Shown piece after piece: positions 11,376-23,589 of a DNA stretch of 64,000 bases; within the stretch, counting starts at the first letter, position 1, and every line of letters begins with the position of its first letter. The DNA is from Zeus faber. Its lineage: Eukaryota > Chordata > Actinopteri > Zeiformes > Zeidae. The stretch is from positions 21,892,066-21,956,065 of the forward strand of contig OY482847.1 in assembly GCA_960531495.1 (NCBI GenBank), in the 5' to 3' direction. Both the position numbers and the translations under genes were made by a program. The notes beneath the pieces are model-generated. The model saw only the letters and a list, made by a program, of their open reading frames with translations, did no database searches and had not been told where the DNA came from.

Positions 11376-11990
11376 AATAATAATAATAACAACAACAAAT
11401 GAATCATGACTTCCAATAAAACAGTATCTCTTTAAAATAAAAATGGAAATAAATATAAAATAAAATAAAAAAAAAACGTTGGACGACGTGCTCTGAATAG
11501 GCAAACTCTCAAACAACACGCGACAGGTTGGAATCTCCCCCATACGCAATCATGCTTATTCCGCTAATGCGATAAAACGTCCCGGATTTGGGGAGACCCC
11601 GGCTCACTGGCCAATGACATAGCATGTGAATGCTGTTGTGGCCAATGTTTCGGTGCACGTATCAAGCGTCCCCCGCTCATGTCAGTTTAAATGCATTACA
11701 CTGACAGGCCTACATTCAGCTAAATGCATTTACTCACCACTCACGTTCGCCAGAAGCTGCAGAAACGAAATGGCTCAAGGGCGGTCTCTAGTGGTCTATG
11801 TGATCCAATGTCATTCCCGAAAATGACAAATAATCCTGATAAATATAAGTGCTTCTGTTTTTGGGGTTATTCGAACTTTTTCCTTAAAGATTTAGCAATA
11901 ATAATAATAATAGTAGCCAGACTCAGAGGTTTGAGCTAAAAGAAAAAATACTCTGGTCCTTCGCCACTTCCTCTTATATTCTATATACAC
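10890..11990. other. no recognisable gene; simple repeats
   Basis: Includes a CT-rich tract (about 10900-10942), a small CpG-rich patch (about 11018-11055) and a (TTA/TAA)n microsatellite at 11323-11393. No protein family is recognisable. Confidence 0.5.
11323..11397. repeat. (TAA/TTA)n microsatellite
   Basis: ATA triplets on the left invert to ATT triplets and then return to AATA/ACA triplets, so the array contains an inverted-repeat centre. Simple repeat. Confidence 0.9.
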
Positions 11991-11992
11991 CG

Positions 11993-13108
11993 ATCAACCA
12001 CAACACTAAAACCACTGACACGTGAAGTGAATAACATTGATCATCTCGTTCCAATGGCACCTCAAGGGGTGGGATATATTAGGCAGCAAGTGAACAGTCA
12101 CTTCTTCAAGTTGATGTGTTGGAAGCAGGAAAAATGGGCAAGCATAACGACCTAAGCAACATTGACAAGGACCAAATTGTGATGGCTAGACGACAGGGTC
12201 AGAGCATCTGCATCTGCAGTGGTTAGTACCCACCAAAAGTGAACCGGCGACAAGGTCATGGGATGGACACCCGCCCCTGATCCCACAGAAGAGCTACTGT
12301 AGCACACATTGCTGAAAAGGTTAATGCTGCTATGATAGAAAGGTGTCAGAACACACAGTGCATCACAGCTTGCTGCGTATGGGGCTGCGTAGCCGTAGAC
12401 TGGTCAGAGTGCCCATGCTGACCCCTGTCCACCGCCAAAAGTGTCTACAATGGGCATGTGAGCGTCAGAACTAGACCATGGAGCAATGGAAGGTGGTGGT
12501 CTAATGAATCACGTTTTCTTTTAAATCATGATGGATGGCCGGGTGAAGAGATGGCACCAGGATGCACTATGGGAAGAAAGCAAGCCGGCAGACGCAGTGT
12601 GATGCTCTGGGCAATTCTATGCTGGGAAACCTTTGGTCCTGGCATTCATGCGGATGTTACATTGACACGTACCACCTTCCTCAGCATTGTTGCAGACCGA
12701 CTACACCCCTTCATGGCAAGGGTATTCCATGACGGAAGTGGCCTCTTTCAGCAGGATAATGCTCCCTGCCGCACTACAAAAATTGTTCAGGAATGGTTTG
12801 AGGAACATGACAAAGAGTTCAAGGTGTTGACTTCTGACTCCAAATTCCCTGGATCTCACCTGGTGTTGTTCCAGCATCTGTGGGATGTGCTGGAACAACA
12901 AGCCCGATCCATGGGGGCCCCACCTCCCAACTTCCAGGACTTAAAGGATCTGCTGCTAATGTCTTGGTGCCAGATACCACAGGACACTTTCCTCTGTGGT
13001 ATCTGGTCTTGGGGAGTCCATGCCTCGACGGGTCATTGCTGTTTTGGAGGATCGAGGGGAAGCTAGACAATATCAGACGGGTGATTTGTAATGTTGTGGC
13101 TGATTACA
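11993..13108 (+). mobile_element. Tc1/mariner transposon, degenerate
   Basis: A near full-length Tc1-like element. The left end contains tacaccgatcaaccacaac and the right end (about 13090-13108) the inverted counterpart atgttgtggctgattaca. The interior encodes a transposase from about 12134 (atgggcaagcataacgac) to about 13065, recognisable by the DD34E-type stretches FQQDNAPCRTTKIVQEWFEE and HLWDVLEQQ. The frame is broken by internal deletions (near 12210-12260) and substitutions, and the usual proline-rich 'PPNSPDLNPIE' stretch is altered. It is inactive. Confidence 0.9.
12458..13066 (+). pseudogene. Tc1-like transposase fragment
   Basis: The longest surviving open stretch of the transposase (202 codons). 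It matches the catalytic half of Tc1-like proteins: an SVMLWA block near residues 48-53, the QQDNAPC block at about 98-104 around the second catalytic aspartate, and the HLWDVLEQQ block at about 139-147 after the site of the third acidic residue. The residues between these last two blocks are degraded (SKFPGSHLVLFQ instead of the usual NSPDLNPIE-type sequence), so the third catalytic residue has been lost. The N-terminal DNA-binding half lies upstream (12134-12457) in other frames. The ATG at 12458 is internal and is not a genuine start. Confidence 0.85.
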
Positions 13109-13199
13109 TTATTATAACATTACATATATATTTTTATAGTGCATTATGTATTCTCAAGGTGTCCCGCCACTTCTCGCTTATTTTATCTGACAGAATTTC

Positions 13200-13243
13200 A
13201 TGTGTGTATGTGTATGTGTATATATGTATGTATGTACCGCATA

Positions 13244-13275
<32 letters not shown>

Positions 13276-13295
13276 TGTGTGTGTGTGTGTGTATT

Positions 13296-13356
<61 letters not shown>

Positions 13357-13420
13357 GTATATATGTGTGTGTGTGTGTGTGTGTATGTATATGTATATAT
13401 ATATATATATATATATAGAT
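13200..13420. repeat. compound (TG)n/(TA)n microsatellite
   Basis: Alternating tracts of TG and TA dinucleotides with TATG transitions, about 220 bases long. Overlapping open frames here are translation artefacts. Confidence 0.97.
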
Positions 13421-13489
13421 AGTAATTGATTAAAAACAACGTGCGTTTTTTAAATTATGTGTGTTTTGTCATGTTCTCTATGTGTCATT

Positions 13490-13555
13490 GCTGCTGCAAC
13501 ACTGGAATTTCCCTTTGGGCATTAATAAAGTATCTTTATCTTATCTTATTATTCT
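13490..13555 (+). mobile_element. LINE 3'-end remnant
   Basis: The sequence 'ggaatttccctttgggcatt' then aataaagtatctttatctt and a TTATC-rich end matches the 3' terminus seen on many fish LINE copies, where a 'fixed core + short tandem tail' ends the element. Only the tail is present. Confidence 0.5.
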
Positions 13556-15170
13556 ATATATTGCAGCTGTAAGTGCTTTCTATATGTCTGCATGTCTGCT
13601 GTTATCCTGTAAGAGGGATGCTTGGATCTGGTTTTGATAACTGTCAATGGCGGAGGGTCCGGGATGGAGGAGGAGGCTCTGGCATATTTTACTTTGAAAA
13701 TTCAATATTAACATATATGTGACACAAATATAACCCTTTTTATTCACATTTCTTTACTAACAATTAAAAAACAATAACATTGTAATGCAGGGGGAAGACG
13801 GTGAACACTGCGGTGGTGGTTTGACAAAGAATACTGACAGTGTACCACACACACTTTTATACCCACATGTTGGGGACCACCAGGGGTCACCTGGACGGCA
13901 TTAGCGAAAATAGAATATACTGCATATTCATATAATAACTGCCTTTCATACCTTGATGTTTTTTGTGCTCTCTTTGGTCTGAATGGATGTGTCCATTGGT
14001 GCTTCTCTGAGGGAACGTTTTGTTTGTTTTCCCAGAGGGACAAGTTTAATTGTTTTCACCAGGACCCCCTTCCATTCTTGGGCTCACCTGCAGCGTCGCA
14101 ATGACACCACTGACGGCGTCACAGTCTGATGACTCCCACCACAACCTTCACGATGCCTCGGTACGTTTGATACCGTCCATACTCACCCAGCCAGGCCGGG
14201 CTTTCTCATTCTCAGCTGCGAGAAAACCTGCCTCTTAAAAAAGAGGGTCCTCCATTGATAAATCAAAGTGTGTTGATTGCTAATGAGCATGTTCCTCTCC
14301 CATGAATATCTCAAGTGGCTACCTGTCCGATGAGCTCTCTCTAAGGCTCTCTGAAGGACATAATGGAGAAGTTGTGAGAGGGGCGGGGGCGAGGGAATAA
14401 ATTAAAAAAAACGTCATTATTCTTAATACGAGTAACGAAACGAAATACAGAGAGAAAACAACAATTAATGATGACAGTATTCAATAGAATAGCAGAATAG
14501 CCCGGTCCAAAGGAACACGCTCTTCCCTTTTTTTAAAGAGGAGATCCGTAGATGACGATGTAACATGGCAAGAGGATTGGAATGGGCCGTTTAAGGAACT
14601 CAGACAAACATAATATTGCTGAGTGATATTATTTGAAACGGTAAGCCCTGGGCCACGGCATTGTCTGCCTGGCGAGGATCTTAATGTAAGCTAAACACAC
14701 CAGTGTTTCTGTGGCCATTAGGTTCCACAGCACAGCTCTGTGCTCTGCATGGCAAATTGAGCTCCGGCCTCCTCATTCTGAACCTGCTGGCAAAAACACA
14801 TTTCTCTCCTTAATCAATAAATTTACCCACCTGCCCCGATTTAGATCGGTGTTCAAACACTCCATCTCACTCTGGACGTCTCTCTATTCCACTCTTTCCC
14901 TGTTCCTCCTTTTCTATTAGGGTCTCGGTTTGTCTTCTCACTATTGAATAAACTTCCCCCTTTTTTCTTTTAACAAGATTTGTTGTCGAGGAAACCAGCT
15001 GATAAATACATTTCCGCTTAGACTTGCTATCCACAACATTATAGGAGGTGTATCAACACCTCGCACAACATAAGAAAATTAACACGGGCAATTCAGCCAT
15101 ACTGTGGAAAGCAAAGATCATTTTTAGGCAATACCTCATTATAACCATTGTTCATTGAGAACTTTTTATA
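13556..15170. other. no recognisable gene
   Basis: Mixed unique sequence. Short open frames at 13744-14043 (-) and 14050-14238 (+) have no recognisable domains. A run of polypurine lies near 14375-14400. Confidence 0.4.
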
Positions 15171-15175
15171 TCTAT

Positions 15176-15182
15176 ATATGTG

Positions 15183-15279
<97 letters not shown>

Positions 15280-15288
15280 ATGTGTCTC
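15176..15288. repeat. (TG)n microsatellite
   Basis: About 110 bases of nearly pure TG dinucleotide (one GCG interruption near the left end and one GCA near the right), ending directly at the left end of a Tc1-like remnant. Confidence 0.97.
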
Positions 15289-15735
15289 ACCCACTGAGCA
15301 CTTTATTAGGAACACGATACTAATACTGGGTAGGGCCTCCTTTTGTTCTCAAAACAGCCTCAATTCTTCTTGGCATGGATTCCCCAAGATGTTGGAAACA
15401 TCCTTTGAGATTCTGGTCCATGTCGACATGATTGTATCACGCAATTCCTGCAGATTTGTCAGCTGCACAATTCATGCTGCCACTCTCCTGTTCTATCGCG
15501 TCGTAAGTGTTTTGTTAGATTCAGATCCGGTGACTGGGAAGGTCACTGAAGAACACTGAACTCATTGTGATGTTTATGAAACCAGTTTGAGACGACCCAC
15601 GCTTTGGGACACGATGCATTACCATGCTGGAAGCTGCTGACCCGCATCTGCATGATATTCTGCATTGCACTGCTGCCACACCATTGGCTGATTTGATAAT
15701 TGCATGAATAAGGTCTACATCTGTTCCTAATAAAG

Positions 15736-15738
<3 letters not shown>
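15289..15738 (-). mobile_element. internally deleted Tc1-like transposon
   Basis: The left end (cactgagcactttattagg) and right end (tgttcctaataaag) are the ends of a Tc1-like family common in fish. The interior is the reverse complement of a transposase gene's C-terminal part (such as ttcttcttggcatggattcc and tggtccatgtcgacatgatt) joined to the family's far-end sequence (ccattggctgattt). Most of the transposase is deleted. Both ends abut TG microsatellites (15176-15288 and 15736-15790), so the outermost inverted-repeat bases are replaced on the right. Confidence 0.8.
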
Positions 15739-15766
<28 letters not shown>

Positions 15767-16082
15767 CGTGCGTGCGTGAGTGCGTGCGTGTATTTTTTAT
15801 TTTCTAGTACCTGTTGAATGATTTAACCTTTAACAGAAACAGTAGTATTCCTCTAATAGCTATTATGCTCTATACGGAGTTACCTGTAAAACCAAAATAA
15901 TTCACGGCCTTCCAACATGGAGCTGGAACAAAGTTGACTCAGTTAAAAGTACATATAGATAGATAGCCAGACCTTTGAGCCGTATGTTTATTGTTTTCAT
16001 AATAAATGCTTACTAAAAGCTCACTACAGCAAAAGTAGCATGCAACCTTACCTCAAACCCTCCCCGACCGCTTCACTTGTAC

Positions 16083-16190
16083 CAAGATTCAAGATTCAAG
16101 ATTTTTATTTGTCACATACATATACATACTTCCATACATATATGCAGTGAAATGTAATGCAAGTGCTTTGGCAAAGAACAAAAAGAGAAA
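16083..16190 (-). mobile_element. L2-type LINE 3'-tail insertion
   Basis: Read on the minus strand, this ends in repeats of 'aatcttg' after a conserved block (reverse complement of tttttatttgtcacatac). The same block occurs at 26763-26850 next to LINE coding sequence, which identifies this piece as a 5'-truncated copy of the same L2-like family. Confidence 0.8.
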
Positions 16191-16639
16191 AAAGAAAGCA
16201 TCTCCATGCATATACAATATACATACACTTTATGTATAGGTCTCTGAGATCCCCAAAACATGTTTTTGAAGTTCCTTGCTGAAAATACCACTCAGGTTAT
16301 GCATTCTAGCCATTCTAACATATCTTTATACCATCCCGACCCACATGTGTGCGCACAAGCACTGAAAAAGTGAGTTTTGCATAATCGGTCGCCTTCAACC
16401 ATGAGAAATATACAATATTGTATGGTGAAAAAGTGCCTACAATGATGACAAAGGTATTTCACAAACTCAGACAAACTTCACATTCTGTCAATGAAATGAA
16501 ATGAAAATGAACAATTGAATTAAACCCCGGCCATTGCAGTTCTTATTCATTAACTTCTCCCGAGCTGAAAATTCTGGTTTCAATAATGAGTGCTGCTGAG
16601 GAAATATAGCTTCTTATCAGTAAACACTTAAGAAAGTGT

Positions 16640-18090
16640 TACCTTAGGATGCTGTGTCTAGCTGATAGTTCCTCAAACGTCATTAAGACGTCCTCTGTGT
16701 AAAGATCTTGAATTTTCCCAAGTCCATTTTTAGCCCACAGTTGGAAGCCTGCATCAGATTTACCAGGTGCAAATAAAACATTTTCCCAGATCGGGTGGAA
16801 ACCAGATAAAGAGCCTGATACGCACATGTATTTTTTCCACACCAAACCACACCTTGATCATATTGATTAGCATAGTTGGTTTCTTAAATATTTCAGTTCA
16901 GCTGAGCGTAACTAGGGGTGTAAAGGGATGTTGATAGAGCTTGATTCCATATCCATCCACACTGGGATCCGTTGAAAAGAAAAACGTTATTATTCTTAGC
17001 TGTGCTGCCCAGTAGTACCATAGTCGGTTTAGGCATTTTGGCCCCCCTCTATCAAGTGGGAGATAAATAAGTGAAAGGCGAATTCTAGGGTGCCTTGCAT
17101 TCCATATGCACTTCGCGAAAAGTTTTCTCATCCTTGAAAATATATAAGTAGCTGGCGCCAGGGGAATGTTATGAAACAGGTTAATTAATTTTGGTAATAT
17201 GCCTATTTTTAGTATATTTACCCTTCCAATAAGAGAAATAGGTCAGGACATCCAATGATCTATAGACCGTGATACAGACTCCAAGACAGGTTCATAATTA
17301 ATGGATACAATCTTGTCTAATAGTCTGGCAATGTCAATGCCAAGATAAGTGAAAATCTTTGAGAGTTTAAATTTAAGGACATGTACACTTAGATTCTGTA
17401 TCTCTTTCTTATTGAGTGTCGTAATTGAGGATTTTGAAGCATTTATTTTGTAACCTGAGATCTCCCCAAAGAGTTCTAATAGAGCGGGGATAGAGAAGTC
17501 TAATCTCTTTAAAAACAAGATGACGTCATCTGCAAAAATTTTGATTCTATGGTTTCTCATCTGAATCCCATGAATATGTTTGTGGATTCTGACAACAACT
17601 GTCAAGGTTTCTATCACCAGGATAAATAGAAGTGGTGATATAAATGGGAGCCTCGAGAACAATCCGTGCTTAATTTTAAAGCTGTGAATACCAAATTGTT
17701 AGTTTGCACGTAATTGCTCATGTAATAGCTTAGCCCAGTTACAAATCCACTCTCCAAACACAATGGGCGTGATGACGTTAAACAGACATGATCGCTCGAC
17801 TCTGTCGAAGGCCTTTTCTACGTCAATTGAAAGAAGTGCCGTGTGTGGTGCCCCTTGTTGACTGTATAACATATGAATTACCCTTCTGAAGTCACGGAAG
17901 CCTTGTCTTCCCTTTATAAAACTGTTCTGGTCCTTCCCCACAATAGAAGGGCGTGTCGCCTCCAATCTTCTCGCTATAACTTTGCAGAGGATCTTTGTAT
18001 GAGAATTCAGTAAGCTGATAGGGCGTTAATATCCACATTTGGTTTTAGATTAACCTGGCATTTGTGACAGAGCTATAAAGGCCTCTCTCC
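16640..18090 (-). mobile_element. L1-type LINE ORF2 remnant
   Basis: Minus-strand frames read in order as pieces of an L1-family ORF2: reverse transcriptase finger/palm (17965-17699, with VGKDQNSFIKGRQGFRD and LSIDVEKAFDRVE), the palm containing the catalytic FADDVILFL block (within 17662-17243), and a C-terminal region (17131-16640, with LYLPLDRGGPKCLN-like sequence: 'LIYLPLDRGGPK'). Frameshifts and stops separate them, so no functional protein remains. The endonuclease domain is missing. Confidence 0.85.
17243..17662 (-). pseudogene. L1 reverse transcriptase palm fragment
   Basis: 139-codon open stretch covering part of the L1 reverse transcriptase. FADDVILFL, at about residues 43-51, holds the YXDD-equivalent catalytic aspartates, followed by the 'SGYKINASKSSITTLNK' block typical of L1 ORF2 after the palm. 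The N-terminal boundary is only the start of the open frame. It is interrupted on both sides by frameshifts. Confidence 0.85.
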
Positions 18091-18434
18091 TTGAGGGTGG
18101 AAGGAGCCAAATGTATAAGGTCTATAAGGGTTAATTCCCTGGATAAAGCAGTGTATCGGTTTCCTCGTTTGCACCTGAGTAATACCCAAGCCAGAAGTGA
18201 AGTGGCCAGCCATAATGTATTTGCCAGGAAATGTTATGATTTTCCGGAAGGGACTGCTGTCGAGTGCTGGGTCATCCCCGTTGGGGCCAAATACTGTACT
18301 GTGGTGTGGGGATGGTGGGGTGAGCAGCCACACTTCACCTGGATCTAGGTGACTGGGATCAGTGTGGCTGCATATCTCTTGCTCGTAGGGTTGGTTTAAC
18401 GAGCAGCAGGTAAAACCGCCATCCCCACACACAC

Positions 18435-18990
18435 TCAGGATAGGAGCCCTGTCATGTCACACCTCCATCTGCTCCTGGCTAATTCCATCTGGCCAACTCT
18501 ACAGTAAACTGTTTTTTTCAACCCCCCCCCGTCTTCTGTGTCTCTGTGCCAGAGGCCCCTAAAAAAGGCCAGTTGGGTGGTGTGTGGTAGGCGAAACTGA
18601 CAGGGACCTGACAACTGTGCAGCGCTGGCCCGACACCAGCACCGGGACACAGCTCGAAACGGGGACAGTCTTGGAGAAGCCGGAACGTCTGGTCACTGTA
18701 AGTTAGGACCCCATCAATTTTCTGATGAAAGTCTTGGTTGAGGGACGTGGTAGCTTTGATGATATCTGCGCTGGTCACCTTCCGTTCGCGTTTGCCATCT
18801 GTGTCGCTAGCTCACATGGCGTCTCCGTCATCGAGTACCGATTCTCGCGGATTTTCCTCGTTAGACGCCAGTTCCGTTGTTTCAACGCCGCCATTTTTTT
18901 GCGCGCTTCGGCATATTCCTTTCCTCGGGACCCCATGTTAGTTTGGTACAACTTCTTCAAGGATTTTGAGGGGCGTGGTTAATAACGATT
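18435..18990 (-). mobile_element. L1-type LINE 5' region / ORF1 remnant
   Basis: The minus-strand frame from 18960 begins MGSRGKEYAEARKKMAALKQ and continues in another frame with TSADIIKATTSLNQDFHQKI, resembling the lysine-rich start and coiled-coil start of fish L1 ORF1 proteins. It lies upstream, on the same strand, of the ORF2 remnant. This suggests a single L1 copy with a large internal deletion or replacement between about 18090 and 18435, where I recognise nothing. Confidence 0.55.
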
Positions 18991-21267
<2,277 letters not shown>

Positions 21268-21482
21268 CTTGCATGTTCTTCTGTTGCTGCTCTCTGCTTC
21301 TGCTCATGATTGTGCACGTCCAAAACGAATTCTTCTGAATTCTCTCTTCTTCCTCCGTTATTTAACCTCCCTGTCGATATCACCCCCCATGATAGTCTTC
21401 AAAGACCTCATCATGACTCCACGTACTACACCAGACTCAACCCCAAGAATCTCATCCAAATCAAAGTCGTACCTGTTTGCCG

Positions 21483-22118
21483 TAGGGCTGGGTATCGATA
21501 GTCAATACCTTTAAGTTATCGATTGAAATAACCCAATACCAAGTAGTATCGAAACTTCTCCGGTCAAACGATACATGCATTCGATACTTTTTGCACCCAG
21601 ATCGAGAAATAAAAAGACTCTTTGTATGGTTTCCCTGGCAGCCAATCACCATAAGTGTTTTTCGATCTCATTAATTAACGTGTGATAGGCTCACTACCGC
21701 AGCAGCAGCTACAACAGTCTGTTAAAGCATTGGTTCACAGTTCTTCAAGTGTGTCTTAAACCAACAGTCAGGTGTCCATATGAACAGTGAAAGAGGTTTT
21801 CCCTTGCTCTAATCATTCCTCCTGTACTGGCTATGTTGTATGTATGTATGTTTAAAATTACACTGCCCAAATACTTCATTGTACAGTTTTGTACAGATAT
21901 TCAATAAATATTTCAATAATTTGAACACTTTCAAAATGTATTTGTGTGAAAATAATTTACATGGGGAGGAGTGGGAGCATTTTACCATCATGTGAATGCT
22001 TCCATTCACATGATGCAGGCAGTAGGCAGTAGAATAAAGGTATCGATCGAAGCACTCTATTGGTATTGGTATTACTTTCGGGGTACTGGTATCGTCATTT
22101 TTCAAACACCCAGCCCTA
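21483..22118. mobile_element. hAT-like MITE
   Basis: Bounded by short inverted ends tagggctgggt (left) and acccagcccta (right), with subterminal atcgata/ggtatcg motifs near both ends. The interior lacks any transposase. This layout, a 'TAGGGCTGGG' end on an AT-rich non-coding body, is common among fish hAT-derived elements. I did not find a convincing 8-bp target duplication. Confidence 0.6.
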
Positions 22119-22199
22119 ATTTCCCATCTGAATTCCACATCCATTTGTTCCCTTCAGTGTCTTTGACACCTGGCTATTACATGCTGAACTGACTCTTCC

Positions 22200-23190
22200 T
22201 AGCAGTATTCAGGATTTCCTGTTGGATGTTTCCCTTGACTAAACAGTGTGTTGTTCAACATCTCTTTGTGTCTATTCCTCCCGCTACTGTGATTTGCGCC
22301 CAACTTACTTTGTATGTTGTGCAGATGTCCTCACTTTCCCTCTCCATTCCAGTAATCTTGCCACCACTGCTATCCTATATAATCCTTTTGCTTCGGCCTT
22401 AGTCAAAGCTATCGTTAAATCAATCTAATTTCTTAACTAAGCCTCTTTAACCACTCCATCCATCTCTTTATTCCCCCTCACTTGCGCATGACACGGAACT
22501 CAATACAATGACTGCTCTTTTCAGCCTTATTCTGATATATTGTGTTTTTCTATTATTATTATTATCTACTGTACAGTAAAGAATATCAACTTTATTTTTT
22601 CCTCTGTATTTTACTTTGAGTCAAAGACCACCCCTGAAAATCTAAAACTAGTCACACTCACCAATTCTCTTCCATACATTTTCAACTTCATATTCTCGTC
22701 TACCTTCTTAGTGAAAATTACTACTTTGTGTTTAACCGTAGAAAACCTAAATTCCCATGTTAGGGCCCACTTTTCTGCATCATTAATTCCTTCTTGCTCT
22801 TCTTTCACCACATGTTGAATGTTTCTTTCCCTCTTCCACATTGCCCCATCAGCCGCAAAAGGTGACCTACTTAAGTGTGGCTGTATCATATCAAACACAT
22901 TGTTGACCAAAACACCAACAGACGGATCACACTTCCTTGTGGCATCCATTTTCACCATCATATTTCCTTAATATGTCTAATTTTGACCTAGATTGTCCTG
23001 TCCATGTAAAACATCTCTAATCCAATTAAACGCTCTCCCTCTTTTCACTTTCAACTTGTCATGTGTAATTCGTAATCCTTCTCTCCACAGCATATCACAT
23101 GCTCAACATCGGGAAACACTGCCACTACCAATTCCTTGCTAACTTGTGATTTCCTTACTTCAGCCTCTAGACAAATAGGATGCAAGCCAC
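22200..23190 (-). mobile_element. Jockey/I-like LINE reverse transcriptase remnant
   Basis: Minus-strand frames encode reverse transcriptase segments of a non-LTR element. 'CLEAEVRKSQVSKELVVAVF' (about 23190-23120) is the region before the palm. Then NNVFDMIQPHLSRSPFAADG (about 22900) is the palm, where FADDG is mutated to FAADG, and KWALTWEFRFSTVKHKVVIF follows with FRFSGVVFDSK. A gap near 23000-23050 removes part of the palm. The copy is inactive, with one catalytic aspartate lost. The clade (Jockey/I) is my best guess. Confidence 0.75.
22611..22961 (-). pseudogene. LINE reverse transcriptase fragment
   Basis: Open 116-codon stretch of the element above. At residues about 37-41 the catalytic FADDG block reads FAADG, so the first aspartate is replaced. 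The downstream block 'WALTWEFRFSTVKHKVVIFTKK' aligns with the thumb-proximal region of this LINE family. The start methionine is incidental. Confidence 0.75.
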
Positions 23191-23237
23191 CATTAAAACC
23201 CAAGAAGAAGCTGCCGACACAGGAGGAGGAGTGAGTG

Positions 23238-23238
<1 letters not shown>

Positions 23239-23330
<92 letters not shown>
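23239..23330. repeat. (CA)n microsatellite
   Basis: About 46 CA dinucleotides. It lies some 260 bases upstream of the IFT88 start codon. Confidence 0.97.
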
Positions 23331-23334
<4 letters not shown>

Positions 23335-23543
23335 GTATAGAACAAGCTATTGTATAGAGAACTCATTGGTTCCATATACAAGAGCTCTTCTTACACAACA
23401 GTTATACAGCAGGAGGAGGGTGGTAATGCAACAGTGCCGCCACAACAACCCAAAAAGAAGCTGCCATCACAGACAGAACAGTAATGATTTCCCTGCTAGA
23501 GGAGCAAATTTTAAGAGTTTTTCTTTAAGCTTAAATCCAATGT

Positions 23544-23563
23544 TTGCCTATTGATTCTCCAGG
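23544..23563 (+). promoter_or_regulatory. possible 3' splice site before the IFT88 start
   Basis: The sequence tgcctattgattctccag|ga has a pyrimidine-rich stretch ending in AG 27 bases upstream of the ATG. If used, the IFT88 transcript would carry an upstream noncoding exon, a common way for an intronless gene to obtain a promoter. It could equally be the remnant of the parental 5' intron. Sequence alone cannot decide. Confidence 0.35.
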
Positions 23564-23589
23564 AAAACTTTCAATGTGAATAATCCATC

